Shown one piece after another: positions 6,622-13,467 of a stretch of DNA of 64,000 bases (positions within the stretch are counted from its first letter, which is position 1; each line of letters opens with the position of its first letter). The position numbers were made by a program, and so were the translations under genes. The notes below the pieces were generated by a model, which did not search any database, was not told where the DNA came from, and was given only the letters and a program-made list of their open reading frames with translations. Where the stretch lies: contig NZ_CP020772.1 in NCBI RefSeq assembly GCF_002097535.1, positions 3,636,501-3,700,500 of the forward strand, written 5' to 3'. This DNA comes from Halobacillus mangrovi (lineage in GTDB: Bacteria; Bacillota; Bacilli; Bacillales; Halobacillaceae).

Positions 6622-8427
6622 TTAGGAATAACAATGAATATATTGCTCTTGTAATAGATCTATACATAATTGAACATTTCCTTGAACTAAAAATTCTTGA
6701 GAATTACAATGTACATCTAACTCATTATGCCAAACAAAGTGGATCGATTGTAATTGTTCTTCAATAGGTTTCGCAAAGCTTTGGTGATGTTCATAGTGAA
6801 CACTTTCTTCTTGCTCATCTTTAAAGGCATATTCTTTTTGGCTTTTATGGGAGTGTATCGGTTCCTTGAGCCACTTTATACCGACAATTCGATCCCAATA
6901 AACAGGACATTTCAGAGAATGGAATGTGCGTTCAGATGTATCACTTACATATTCAATATCTGCTAGGAGTACCCCGCTTAAGAACGCAGTGGATGATTTT
7001 GAAAGCACTTGGACTTTTAAGGACTGGAGGTTCCATTCGATTTTTGTTACCTCTTGAATCCCCTCTATGAGTTTGACCGATTCCATGATATCAATATCAA
7101 CGTTGAGCCTTGAGAGTAAAACCGGAAGTTTAACTAAAAGAGGATCTTCTTCTTGTTCTTTCTCTTTCTTATCTAAAGGGGCTTTTGCATCTACAATATC
7201 CTTTAGTTCTGCCAAAACTTCGTTACTAGAGCTGCACATTTTTTCGTGCAAGATATCAGAAAATTTTTCCGATAGAGGCCGAGACTCTTCTAAATAATCC
7301 ATTGGATCAATCTCTTCTTCATCTAGTGAAGAAGATTCGTAGGGTTCAGAAGAGGATTCATCTAGTTCGATGGACGAATCTTCTAATCCTTCGAATTTGA
7401 AAGGAGAAGATTCACTTTGTTCTATTGAGGCATCCTCTAATTTATCGATTTGGAAGGAAGAAGATTCATGTTGTTCTTCATAAGCATCCTCTAATTCATC
7501 GATCTCGAAGGAAGAAGATTCGTTTAACATGGTAGAAATGTCACTATAAATGGCATCTTCTTCCTGATGTGAAAAATCCTTTTCATGTACGTCTTCCTTT
7601 ACTTCCAATCGATCAACCGATTCTTCCACAATGGATTCAGCCAGGTCCATTTCCTTTTGAGAAATATAGTGGTTTTTAAATCCGTCATATTGACTTGAAG
7701 AACTCTCAATAGAGGTAAGGATGTCTGATAATATTAAAAAATCACCTTCACCATCATAAGCATCGTCTTGTGTATAGATTTCTTCATCTTCAAATAAATC
7801 TTCTTCTTGGATCCAGTTAATAAGGTTAGAAGAAGCTGCCTCATCTTCGTCACTAGAAGACCATTTTTTAATAGGCACAATTTCATTATACATGGACGCT
7901 TCAGATGAGGATTCATCTAACATAGAAAGAAACTCTTTTAAAAGCGACCCCTTTTGGCCATTATCACTTAAATTATTTCTTTCATCAAAAAACTTATCCT
8001 CATCAAACTTAAACTTATCTTCTTGATAATTGTCAGAACTATTGCTTTTGGGGCTAGAGGTATTTTCTTTCCGTTTGGAGGATTTACGCTTCCTAAACTC
8101 ATTAGAATCGGCTCTTTTTTTGGAGTCTTTCTTTTTCTTGTCACGCTTTGAGCCCGTGGATGAATGTTGATTAGATATTTCTTGATCATAAACCTCAGGT
8201 GGGGGAGTGATCACAGGATGAGAATTTATGTCCCCGTTCCTAAGAGGTGTATAGATATTATTTTTTTTGGAGACCTTTTTATTATTCATTTGTTTTTTAG
8301 GATGGGTGGAGTGATGGTATTCGGCAAGGTCATTCTTATAACGATTTGATTCAGATGGGCGTGCGCGTTTGGATCGATGCCGATTATTCCAATGCTTCTG
8401 TATGAATGTGTTTTTTTCACTCTTCAT
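6622..8427 (-). CDS. Large acidic Ser/Glu-rich protein with C-terminal SPOCS-like domain (601 aa)
   Basis: Three parts are visible. Residues 1-130 are basic and low in complexity (KKKDSKKRADS, SSKRKENTSSP). Residues 130-400 are highly acidic and Ser-rich with clusters such as DESSSE and three tandem 18-residue repeats of the type ESSSFEIDELEDAYEEQH. Residues 430-601 are a globular domain whose start (LPVLLSRLNVDIDI...LSGVLLADIEYV) aligns with the core of the SPOCS-like neighbours (VPVVLAELDLQLNL...IKGFVRKNIQYA). No signal peptide or membrane segment. The ribosome site is weak (TAGGGT). It lies 71 bp behind the gene at 8499 and is probably co-transcribed with it. A spore coat or exosporium role is inferred; the acidic part could be phosphorylated or bind calcium or basic coat proteins. 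Confidence 0.72.
   Translation of the reverse strand: MKSEKNTFIQKHWNNRHRSKRARPSESNRYKNDLAEYHHSTHPKKQMNNKKVSKKNNIYTPLRNGDINSHPVITPPPEVYDQEISNQHSSTGSKRDKKKKDSKKRADSNEFRKRKSSKRKENTSSPKSNSSDNYQEDKFKFDEDKFFDERNNLSDNGQKGSLLKEFLSMLDESSSEASMYNEIVPIKKWSSSDEDEAASSNLINWIQEEDLFEDEEIYTQDDAYDGEGDFLILSDILTSIESSSSQYDGFKNHYISQKEMDLAESIVEESVDRLEVKEDVHEKDFSHQEEDAIYSDISTMLNESSSFEIDELEDAYEEQHESSSFQIDKLEDASIEQSESSPFKFEGLEDSSIELDESSSEPYESSSLDEEEIDPMDYLEESRPLSEKFSDILHEKMCSSSNEVLAELKDIVDAKAPLDKKEKEQEEDPLLVKLPVLLSRLNVDIDIMESVKLIEGIQEVTKIEWNLQSLKVQVLSKSSTAFLSGVLLADIEYVSDTSERTFHSLKCPVYWDRIVGIKWLKEPIHSHKSQKEYAFKDEQEESVHYEHHQSFAKPIEEQLQSIHFVWHNELDVHCNSQEFLVQGNVQLCIDLLQEQYIHCYS
7361..7522 (-). repeat. Three 54-bp in-frame tandem repeats
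   Basis: Encodes residues ~302-355 of the 601-residue protein: three diverged copies of ESSSFxIDxLEDAxxEQx. The unit is 54 bp. Confidence 0.75.
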
Positions 8428-8498
8428 ATACCCTAGAAAGGTGCTGCTTTTCTAGCATCCTTCCCAACCCCCTCCTTCTTCTATTTTTTCCATTCTTA

Positions 8499-9287
8499 TT
8501 AGTCACATGATTCCGAATAAGAGTCTTTTTCACAGTAATCATTTGTCGTTGAAGCCACCCGTATTTGTTGATTTTGTAAAACTTTCAAGCGGATATCTAG
8601 AACCATTTTTTCTTCCACTTTAGTAAAGTACCCTTCATTAAACGGAGCATCTCCTGGAAGTGGCATACGATCCAGGGCTTCATCCCATTCAATGATGCTG
8701 CTTGAAATCAGCTCACAGAAAGGAAGCTCATTATAGAATTGGCGGCTCTCCTGGTGAAATTGGGAAAGATCACTTGATAGCAGCTGGTCTTTTTCAGGGA
8801 ACCCGGACGGTAAGGATTTCGTCACGGCAAAATCAAACTCTTCCCGATTGTTGATTTTCGGCTGGACCGGATATGATAAGAAGTCTTTAATTTCCGTTAC
8901 ACATTCAAATGGAATGTCTACTGTATAAGAGTGCAAATCAGAGGCTACTGATTTTGATGTACTTTGATCGATCTCAGGACTAGGACTTGCATATTGGATA
9001 TTTTTACGTACAAATCCTTTAATAAATAATTTGTGAGTTGGAAGCAGCAATCTGCATTGAGTCAAATTGACTCGTTTTTTAATGTCTTTGATCTCTAATA
9101 CTGGTTCAGGGAAGGTGATGGTTTCATCTAAATTTAATTGCAGGTCAAGTTCCGCTAATACTACAGGAACTTTAGAGTAAATTTTTCCGAGACTTACTTT
9201 CGGTTTAATCGCTTTGTTCTCACAATGGTGTAAGTTTGATGTCACTTTACAATCATAGTTATTGAAACCCTTATTCATATCAGTCAT
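8499..9287 (-). CDS. SPOCS-like (CsxC-type) spore surface protein
   Basis: 262 residues, cytosolic type, paralogous to the genes at 5768 and 9680. The core reads VPVVLAELDLQLNL, EIKDIKKRVNLTQC, LFIKGFVRKNIQYASP, a VDIPFECV strand and the block LSSDLSQFHQ...FYNELPFCELISSSIIEWDEA, which is almost the same in the 9680 gene. The ATG at 9287 follows AGGAGG by seven bases; an ATG ten codons upstream overlaps the ribosome site. A good sigma-K promoter lies just upstream, so expression late in the mother cell is likely. The function as a coat or exosporium protein is inferred from family and context. Confidence 0.72.
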   Translation of the reverse strand: MTDMNKGFNNYDCKVTSNLHHCENKAIKPKVSLGKIYSKVPVVLAELDLQLNLDETITFPEPVLEIKDIKKRVNLTQCRLLLPTHKLFIKGFVRKNIQYASPSPEIDQSTSKSVASDLHSYTVDIPFECVTEIKDFLSYPVQPKINNREEFDFAVTKSLPSGFPEKDQLLSSDLSQFHQESRQFYNELPFCELISSSIIEWDEALDRMPLPGDAPFNEGYFTKVEEKMVLDIRLKVLQNQQIRVASTTNDYCEKDSYSESCD

Positions 9288-9315
9288 TTGATTTCCTCCT
9301 AAGCAAATATACTTC

Positions 9316-9341
9316 ATCGTATGTGGGATGAATGACTATGT
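9316..9341 (-). promoter_or_regulatory. Sigma-K-like promoter of the 8499-9287 gene
   Basis: AC (9340-9341), 16 bases, CATACGATG (9315-9323) on the minus strand. All key positions of AC-N16-CATA-N3-TA match except the last. Start codon about 28 bp downstream. Confidence 0.6.
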
Positions 9342-9625
9342 TTGGGCGAAAGTCTGAATTCTGGGTTTGAATATGGGTGATAGCCCTTGTGGAGAAAGGG
9401 GTTTGCGGGCAAGAATTTTTATTTATGGTGCTGAATTTTATAAGGCAGCAGGAGAATTTATTCCCTTTAACAAAGACACTGCCTGGATAATCCCCATTAA
9501 GGTTTGTCCAATCTTTGAATTTGAAATTAGAGTTACACGTCTCTTGGTGACTCATTTTATTTCTTATATAGAAGAAAAATTTAAAATGACCAAGAACATT
9601 CATTTTGAATAAGTTATAGATATGT
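9342..9625. other. Intergenic stretch between two SPOCS-like genes
   Basis: Two short open frames cross it on opposite strands (9280-9603 minus, 9367-9612 plus). Neither has a ribosome site nor recognisable product. No other structure seen. Confidence 0.45.
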
Positions 9626-9670
9626 AAAAAACATAACCAACCACTAAATATGGATAGTGGTGATTATGTT
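9626..9670 (-). terminator. Terminator of the third SPOCS-like gene
   Basis: AACATAA...ACCACTA pairs with TAGTGGT...TTATGTT with a small internal mismatch; on the minus strand a T run follows. Ten bases past the stop codon. Confidence 0.8.
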
Positions 9671-9679
9671 TCTACGCTT

Positions 9680-10465
9680 TTACGCAGTGCCGTTGTCGTT
9701 GTTAACTTCCACTAGCTGCTCTTGAAGAACTCTGACTCTGAAGGTGAGCGTCATTTTCTCTACCATATGGTGGAAAAAGCCCTCATCGACAGGACTGTCG
9801 TCGCCATATCCACCGTTTATAGATTTACGATCTGTGGCCTCATCCCATTCGATAATGTCATGAGATACGAGTTCACAAAATGGCAGGTCGTTATAATACC
9901 CAGTACTTGCTTGGTGGAACTGTGAGATGTCACTAGATAAAAACTTATCTTTTTCAGGGAAGCCTTTACCTAAATCTTGAGCTCTGAAGAAATCGAATTC
10001 ACTTCTTGTATTGGTTACAGGCAAGATTGCATCTACTTCTAACGTAACTTGTGTGAAGCATTTAAAAGGAATCTTTACTGTTAATGACTTCAACTCAGCC
10101 GATACGCATTCACCTTTGTCATTATGACAAGGAGAGGCGTATTGAATGTTTTTACGTACATATCCCTCAAGGAACAATGGAAAAGGTCCTACTGAAGATG
10201 GATCCGTTGGTCTTGCCACTCGAGTCATCAGACGGCATTGAGTAATAATGACTCTTTTCTTAATATCCTTAATTTCCATAACTGGATGAGGGAATTTGAT
10301 ATCAGCAACTAGATGAGTCGTAACATCATAAGTCCCCAATTTTACAGGCACTCTGATTTGACGGGTATCCGTTATGGCTGTTTCAGCATCTCGACTGCTC
10401 ATGCACTGTTCAACTGAAGCAGACATACTAAGGTCTACACAATCATGATGATTATCTTTTTTCAT
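9680..10465 (-). CDS. SPOCS-like (CsxC-type) spore surface protein
   Basis: 261 residues, the closest relative of the gene at 8499. Shared blocks are VPVKLGTYDVT, EIKDIKKRVIITQC, LFLEGYVRKNIQYASP, VKIPFKCF and the GFPEKDKFLSSDISQFHQ / YYNDLPFCELVSHDIIEWDEA pair. The N-terminus is His- and Cys-containing (MKKDNHHDCVDL). The ATG at 10465 is preferred; a TTG one codon upstream is equally close to the AAGGAGG site. It has its own terminator and a sigma-K-type -10, so it is a single-gene unit transcribed away from the actin-like gene. Role in the spore surface inferred. Confidence 0.72.
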   Translation of the reverse strand: MKKDNHHDCVDLSMSASVEQCMSSRDAETAITDTRQIRVPVKLGTYDVTTHLVADIKFPHPVMEIKDIKKRVIITQCRLMTRVARPTDPSSVGPFPLFLEGYVRKNIQYASPCHNDKGECVSAELKSLTVKIPFKCFTQVTLEVDAILPVTNTRSEFDFFRAQDLGKGFPEKDKFLSSDISQFHQASTGYYNDLPFCELVSHDIIEWDEATDRKSINGGYGDDSPVDEGFFHHMVEKMTLTFRVRVLQEQLVEVNNDNGTA

Positions 10466-10498
10466 CAATTTTTTCCTCCTTTTGATTTAACCTCACTG

Positions 10499-10525
10499 TA
10501 TTTTATGCATACCTGTCTACCATGC
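10499..10525 (-). promoter_or_regulatory. Sigma-K-like promoter of the 9680-10465 gene
   Basis: CATAAAATA (10499-10507) fits CATA-N3-TA. GC stands 16 bases upstream where AC is usual, as at 3688. Confidence 0.5.
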
Positions 10526-10645
10526 ATGGTTAAATGAATCAGTATAAACGTGGATTTTTATGACAACTTTTAAAAAATGTCGATTTATAGACTAGATTCC
10601 ATTTAACAGGCACATATTTAAAAAGTTTTTATTAGTACTTGCACA

Positions 10646-10672
10646 CCCTCCCGCCCAATTCGCATAGGCTAG
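10646..10672 (+). promoter_or_regulatory. Sigma-K-like promoter of the actin-like gene
   Basis: AC (10646-10647), exactly 16 bases, then CATAGGCTA (10664-10672): a full match to AC-N16-CATA-N3-TA. The start codon is 22 bp further on, so the leader would be only about 15 bases and would begin near the AGGAGGT ribosome site. Confidence 0.6.
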
Positions 10673-10693
10673 ACCATCAGGAGGTCGATCAAC

Positions 10694-11884
10694 ATGTTAA
10701 AAAACAATATTTTTGCTGTAGATGTCGGAAACAGCTGGTATAAGGTCATCGCTTCTGACGATGGGGAATTGCTTGAATACCAGATGCCAAATGCCATTGC
10801 CTTATTTGATGAAGAATTTTATGAAAAACCCTACGATGAAGAAGATGTGGATTTCGAGGAAAATCTCATTGTTGAAATTAAAAGCCCGACCGTAGTTGAC
10901 AGACGTGAAATTTATTACATCGGTAAAGCTGCGATGAAGCAAAAGAATGTTAGTCTCACCTCTTTTAATAATCAAAAAATCGATGAAGAACGCACTTATA
11001 TTCTCTTACATTCGATAGCTGCATACCATGCCCTTCTCTCCAACCCATCAGAAGCAGAAATTGATTACCATATTGATCAATTGGCTGTATCCCTCCCAAC
11101 CACACAATACAAAGAAAAGAAAGAAGTCTTCAAAGAACGCTTGAAAGGCGTTCATACTGTTATTTTTCATAAAGTTCCCGGCATTCAAGAACCAAAAGAA
11201 GTGGCTGTAAAGATTCATATTGACGATGTCATTGTAGGAGCTGAAGGGGCACTTGCCTATTTAAGCCTCACACGTGATCCTGAGACTTTGAATATCAACA
11301 ATGATTCACTGGTAAATGACTCACGAAAAGGCATTATCATCGGAGACTTAGGTGGAGATTCGGTTGACTTTGTAGGAATAAAAAATAACAAGCCTGTCGC
11401 TTCTATTGAAGGAGAGCAATTTGGTATCAATCAATTTTTAGATAACATCATTCAAAAAGTGAGCAAGAATGAGCTCTACAAATTTAATTCAAGATCAGAG
11501 CTTGAAGAAAAATTAGCGGCAGGGCAGTCGGAATGGTATGTGGAGCCTTTTGCCGGTGTAAAAAAAGATATTAGTAAATACATTATCCCTCAACTCAAAT
11601 CTATGGCCATTAAATACCTTGAACATTTTGATCGAGTGAGGAGCAGTTCAAATGAGATCAACGGGGCCGTACGCTATATTGCCGTTGGTGGTGCGGCAGA
11701 TATTGCTCAAAGACAAATCAAAGAAGCTGCAGTGAAGTGGAGTGAACGAGGCAGACCTATTGAATTAACATTTCCTGAGGATATGGCTAAACTGAATGTT
11801 CAAGGCCTGTTGATCCTTGCGAAAATGAATCTGCTTAAGAAGGATAAGATCGGTCAGAATGATTATGTATTGGCAAAAAGCTAA
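10694..11884 (+). CDS. ParM/StbA-type actin-like ATPase
   Basis: 396 residues with the actin fold signatures of plasmid-segregation ATPases: phosphate-1 loop VDVGNSWYKVI (residues ~9-19), LAVSLPTTQY, phosphate-2 loop IGDLGGDSVDFVGI (~218-231) and the adenosine motif IAVGGAADIAQ (~336-346). Members such as ParM and Alp7A form polar filaments that push DNA copies apart. The ATG follows AGGAGGT at good distance. What is odd is the setting: a chromosomal-looking locus inside a spore coat gene island, with a mother-cell-type promoter, and no replication gene nearby. No clear array of centromere-like repeats is visible upstream. It could be a relic of a plasmid partition system or a filament with a sporulation role. 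Confidence 0.85.
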   Translation: MLKNNIFAVDVGNSWYKVIASDDGELLEYQMPNAIALFDEEFYEKPYDEEDVDFEENLIVEIKSPTVVDRREIYYIGKAAMKQKNVSLTSFNNQKIDEERTYILLHSIAAYHALLSNPSEAEIDYHIDQLAVSLPTTQYKEKKEVFKERLKGVHTVIFHKVPGIQEPKEVAVKIHIDDVIVGAEGALAYLSLTRDPETLNINNDSLVNDSRKGIIIGDLGGDSVDFVGIKNNKPVASIEGEQFGINQFLDNIIQKVSKNELYKFNSRSELEEKLAAGQSEWYVEPFAGVKKDISKYIIPQLKSMAIKYLEHFDRVRSSSNEINGAVRYIAVGGAADIAQRQIKEAAVKWSERGRPIELTFPEDMAKLNVQGLLILAKMNLLKKDKIGQNDYVLAKS

Positions 11885-11896
11885 AGGGTGAAAATA

Positions 11897-12265
11897 ATGT
11901 CAAGAATATACAGTGATTATTTTAATCAAACTGTTTTAACTATTCCTGACACATTCATTGATGTAAAAACTGGCGAAACTCATCAAGTGTCTCCTAAAAT
12001 CAATGAAGAAATTGAATACCATTCCATGAATAATACACTGCAGCACCTCATCTTCTCTGCTCTTCATAGCTACTTTCAACAAAAGCAAACGAATCATGAA
12101 AGTACAAATGATTTACTACTTGAATTACTAGAAATCAAAAAAATGTTGAATCATGGAAACAGGAATAGTTCCTCAGTCAGGAGCAAGCCGATTGAAAAAT
12201 CAGTCACGTCTGAAAAAGTGGATCTGAAAGAGATCGAGGATCTTCTTGAAGCATTTGGGGGATAA
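11897..12265 (+). CDS. Small partner of the actin-like protein (candidate ParR-type adaptor)
   Basis: 122 residues, soluble, starting 12 bp behind the actin-like gene; ATG at 11897 lies eight bases after AAAGGG. A Tyr/Asn-rich N-terminal part (SRIYSDYFNQTVLTIPDTF) is followed by a probable helix (LQHLIFSALHSYFQQKQ), a second helix (LLLELLEIKKML), a Ser/Lys linker and an acidic C-terminal peptide KEIEDLLEAFGG. ParR-type adaptors bind their filament through such a C-terminal peptide, and the gene order filament-then-adaptor is usual. No ribbon-helix-helix DNA-binding motif is obvious, so DNA binding is not supported by what can be seen. Confidence 0.6.
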   Translation: MSRIYSDYFNQTVLTIPDTFIDVKTGETHQVSPKINEEIEYHSMNNTLQHLIFSALHSYFQQKQTNHESTNDLLLELLEIKKMLNHGNRNSSSVRSKPIEKSVTSEKVDLKEIEDLLEAFGG

Positions 12266-12277
12266 GAAGCTTATGTA

Positions 12278-12312
12278 TAGAAGGTAGCCTAACCGATTAG
12301 GTTTACCTTCTA
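12278..12312. terminator. Convergent terminator between actin operon and coat gene
   Basis: TAGAAGGTA-CCTAA pairs with TTAGG-TTACCTTCTA (one bulged base on each side), loop CCGA, between converging genes. Confidence 0.7.
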
Positions 12313-12362
12313 TTCTGATTTTCTCAGAATAAATCGACTTGTAGTAGTGCTTCTGACCATTC

Positions 12363-12992
12363 TTACAAATGTACTGCAGGCAAGCAAGTTACTGCACAGA
12401 AACAGGATAGGTCAACGTTAATACAAATTCCAGTGCCTACTAAGTCATCCAGATCCTTGTGGTCTATTTGGCCGCAAGCTGAGTGATCATGTTTGCTGTG
12501 GCATTTTCCATCTCGATCCTTTTTAGGTTTCAGATCTGATTTAAACACAAGCAATTCAAGAACCGCACATTTCTTATCGATATCTTTGACTTTGAAAATG
12601 AACGTGTTGACACATTTGAATTTTGTCTTCTTCGAGTGGCAAGTGTATGTCGTGACTCCTGTACCCTTATAAGGATCACATCCACAATATAAAATGACTG
12701 GAATGGTGTTTTTCTTTACTTTTTTCTTTTCCCCTAACAAGTCTTCGATCGACTGTTTACAGGATGTATGGCAGTGGTTATCCTTTTCAGCTTTCTTTTG
12801 TGCAATTAGAATTGCTTCTAATACATCTTCTACACAGTTTTTATAGTGTTTGAACTTTTTATCGTCTTTCTTTTTATCATCTTTCTTTTTATGTCCGCAG
12901 CATTTTTTCTCATGATCTTTTTTCCAGTCATAATCAGAGTCATAACTATCATAACTGTCATAACTTTCGCTTAGATAATCATTAAAACTCAA
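12363..12992 (-). CDS. Spore coat protein, CotY/CotZ family (209 aa)
   Basis: Third member of the CotY/CotZ family here. It has a Tyr/Ser/Asp-rich N-terminus (repeated YDSYDS), a Lys/Asp-rich linker (KKKDDKKKDDKK), a helix with NCVEDVLEAI, TIPVILYCGCDPYKG and the Cys-rich end CINVDLSCFCAVTC that mirrors CIVVDCDCLCTVQC of the paralogues. It is more diverged from the tandem pair than they are from each other. The start is probably TTG at 12992, eight bases after GGAGGAG; the GTG three codons upstream (13001) touches the ribosome site. It likely builds the crust or exosporium basal layer together with the other two. Confidence 0.85.
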   Translation of the reverse strand: MSFNDYLSESYDSYDSYDSDYDWKKDHEKKCCGHKKKDDKKKDDKKFKHYKNCVEDVLEAILIAQKKAEKDNHCHTSCKQSIEDLLGEKKKVKKNTIPVILYCGCDPYKGTGVTTYTCHSKKTKFKCVNTFIFKVKDIDKKCAVLELLVFKSDLKPKKDRDGKCHSKHDHSACGQIDHKDLDDLVGTGICINVDLSCFCAVTCLPAVHL

Positions 12993-13380
12993 TTTTTTCA
13001 CTCCTCCATTTATTGGCTCACCACATTATACGTTGAAGAGTGAATCTTGCTTAATAAGAACGCCCAGAAATGGAGGATAAAGAATTCTAGGTTGTCCTAA
13101 TGTTTCTCCAGTCTAAAAGCCGCTATAGAAATAATAAGAGTGCATTAAAAAGAGCTTCGGTTTTCCAAGCTCTTTTTTCCCTTTCTTCACTTCGTATCTT
13201 GTCACAGGTGAATTTTCCCCTAAACCATATAATACATGAATATAAATACCCCTTTTTATACATTAAATTCCATCATCCTCCTTCAAAATAATTGTTCATA
13301 AAAGGAATATTAGTTTAAAAAACCCTCTATTAGCAATAACTTTCATCTATTGTCAGAATAATGTAATTTGCCTTAATCTA
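12993..13380. other. Gene-free stretch with an isolated hairpin
   Basis: No convincing gene. A short plus-strand open frame (13100-13291) has no ribosome site and crosses a terminator-like hairpin. TATAAT occurs upstream of the coat gene on the minus strand but without a clear -35. Confidence 0.45.
13147..13178. terminator. Isolated terminator-like hairpin
   Basis: AAAAAGAGCTT/AAGCTCTTTTT with a nine-base loop and runs of A and T on the two sides, with no gene immediately before it on either strand. It may mark a lost gene or a small RNA. Confidence 0.5.
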
Positions 13381-13408
13381 TTGAAATCAAAAACAGCTTA
13401 TGTATAAT
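13381..13408 (+). promoter_or_regulatory. Sigma-A promoter of the sodium:alanine symporter gene
   Basis: TTGAAA (13381-13386), 16 bp, TATAAT (13403-13408), 59 bp before the start codon. Confidence 0.65.
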
Positions 13409-13467
13409 AATACCCGTGATTGAATTTTCAGAATTAACAATCATAAAGACAAGGAGAGATTCGACTA

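Noticed and set aside
8436-8456. Small CTAGAAA/TTTCTAG hairpin before the 601-residue protein gene as a riboswitch
   Set aside because: Too short and without an expression platform; it may only affect translation start.
9280-9603. A 107-codon minus-strand frame between two SPOCS-like genes
   Set aside because: No ribosome site before its ATG codons, composition unlike its neighbours, and it overlaps the start of the 8499-9287 gene and its promoter.
9367-9612. An 81-codon plus-strand frame in the same gap
   Set aside because: No ribosome site and no recognisable product; antiparallel to the other frame in a non-coding stretch.
10500-10693. parC-like centromere repeats upstream of the actin-like gene
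   Set aside because: No set of tandem direct repeats is visible; only scattered TTTT/AAAA runs and one ATGCAT palindrome.
13100-13291. A 63-codon plus-strand frame
   Set aside because: Crosses a terminator hairpin and has no ribosome site.
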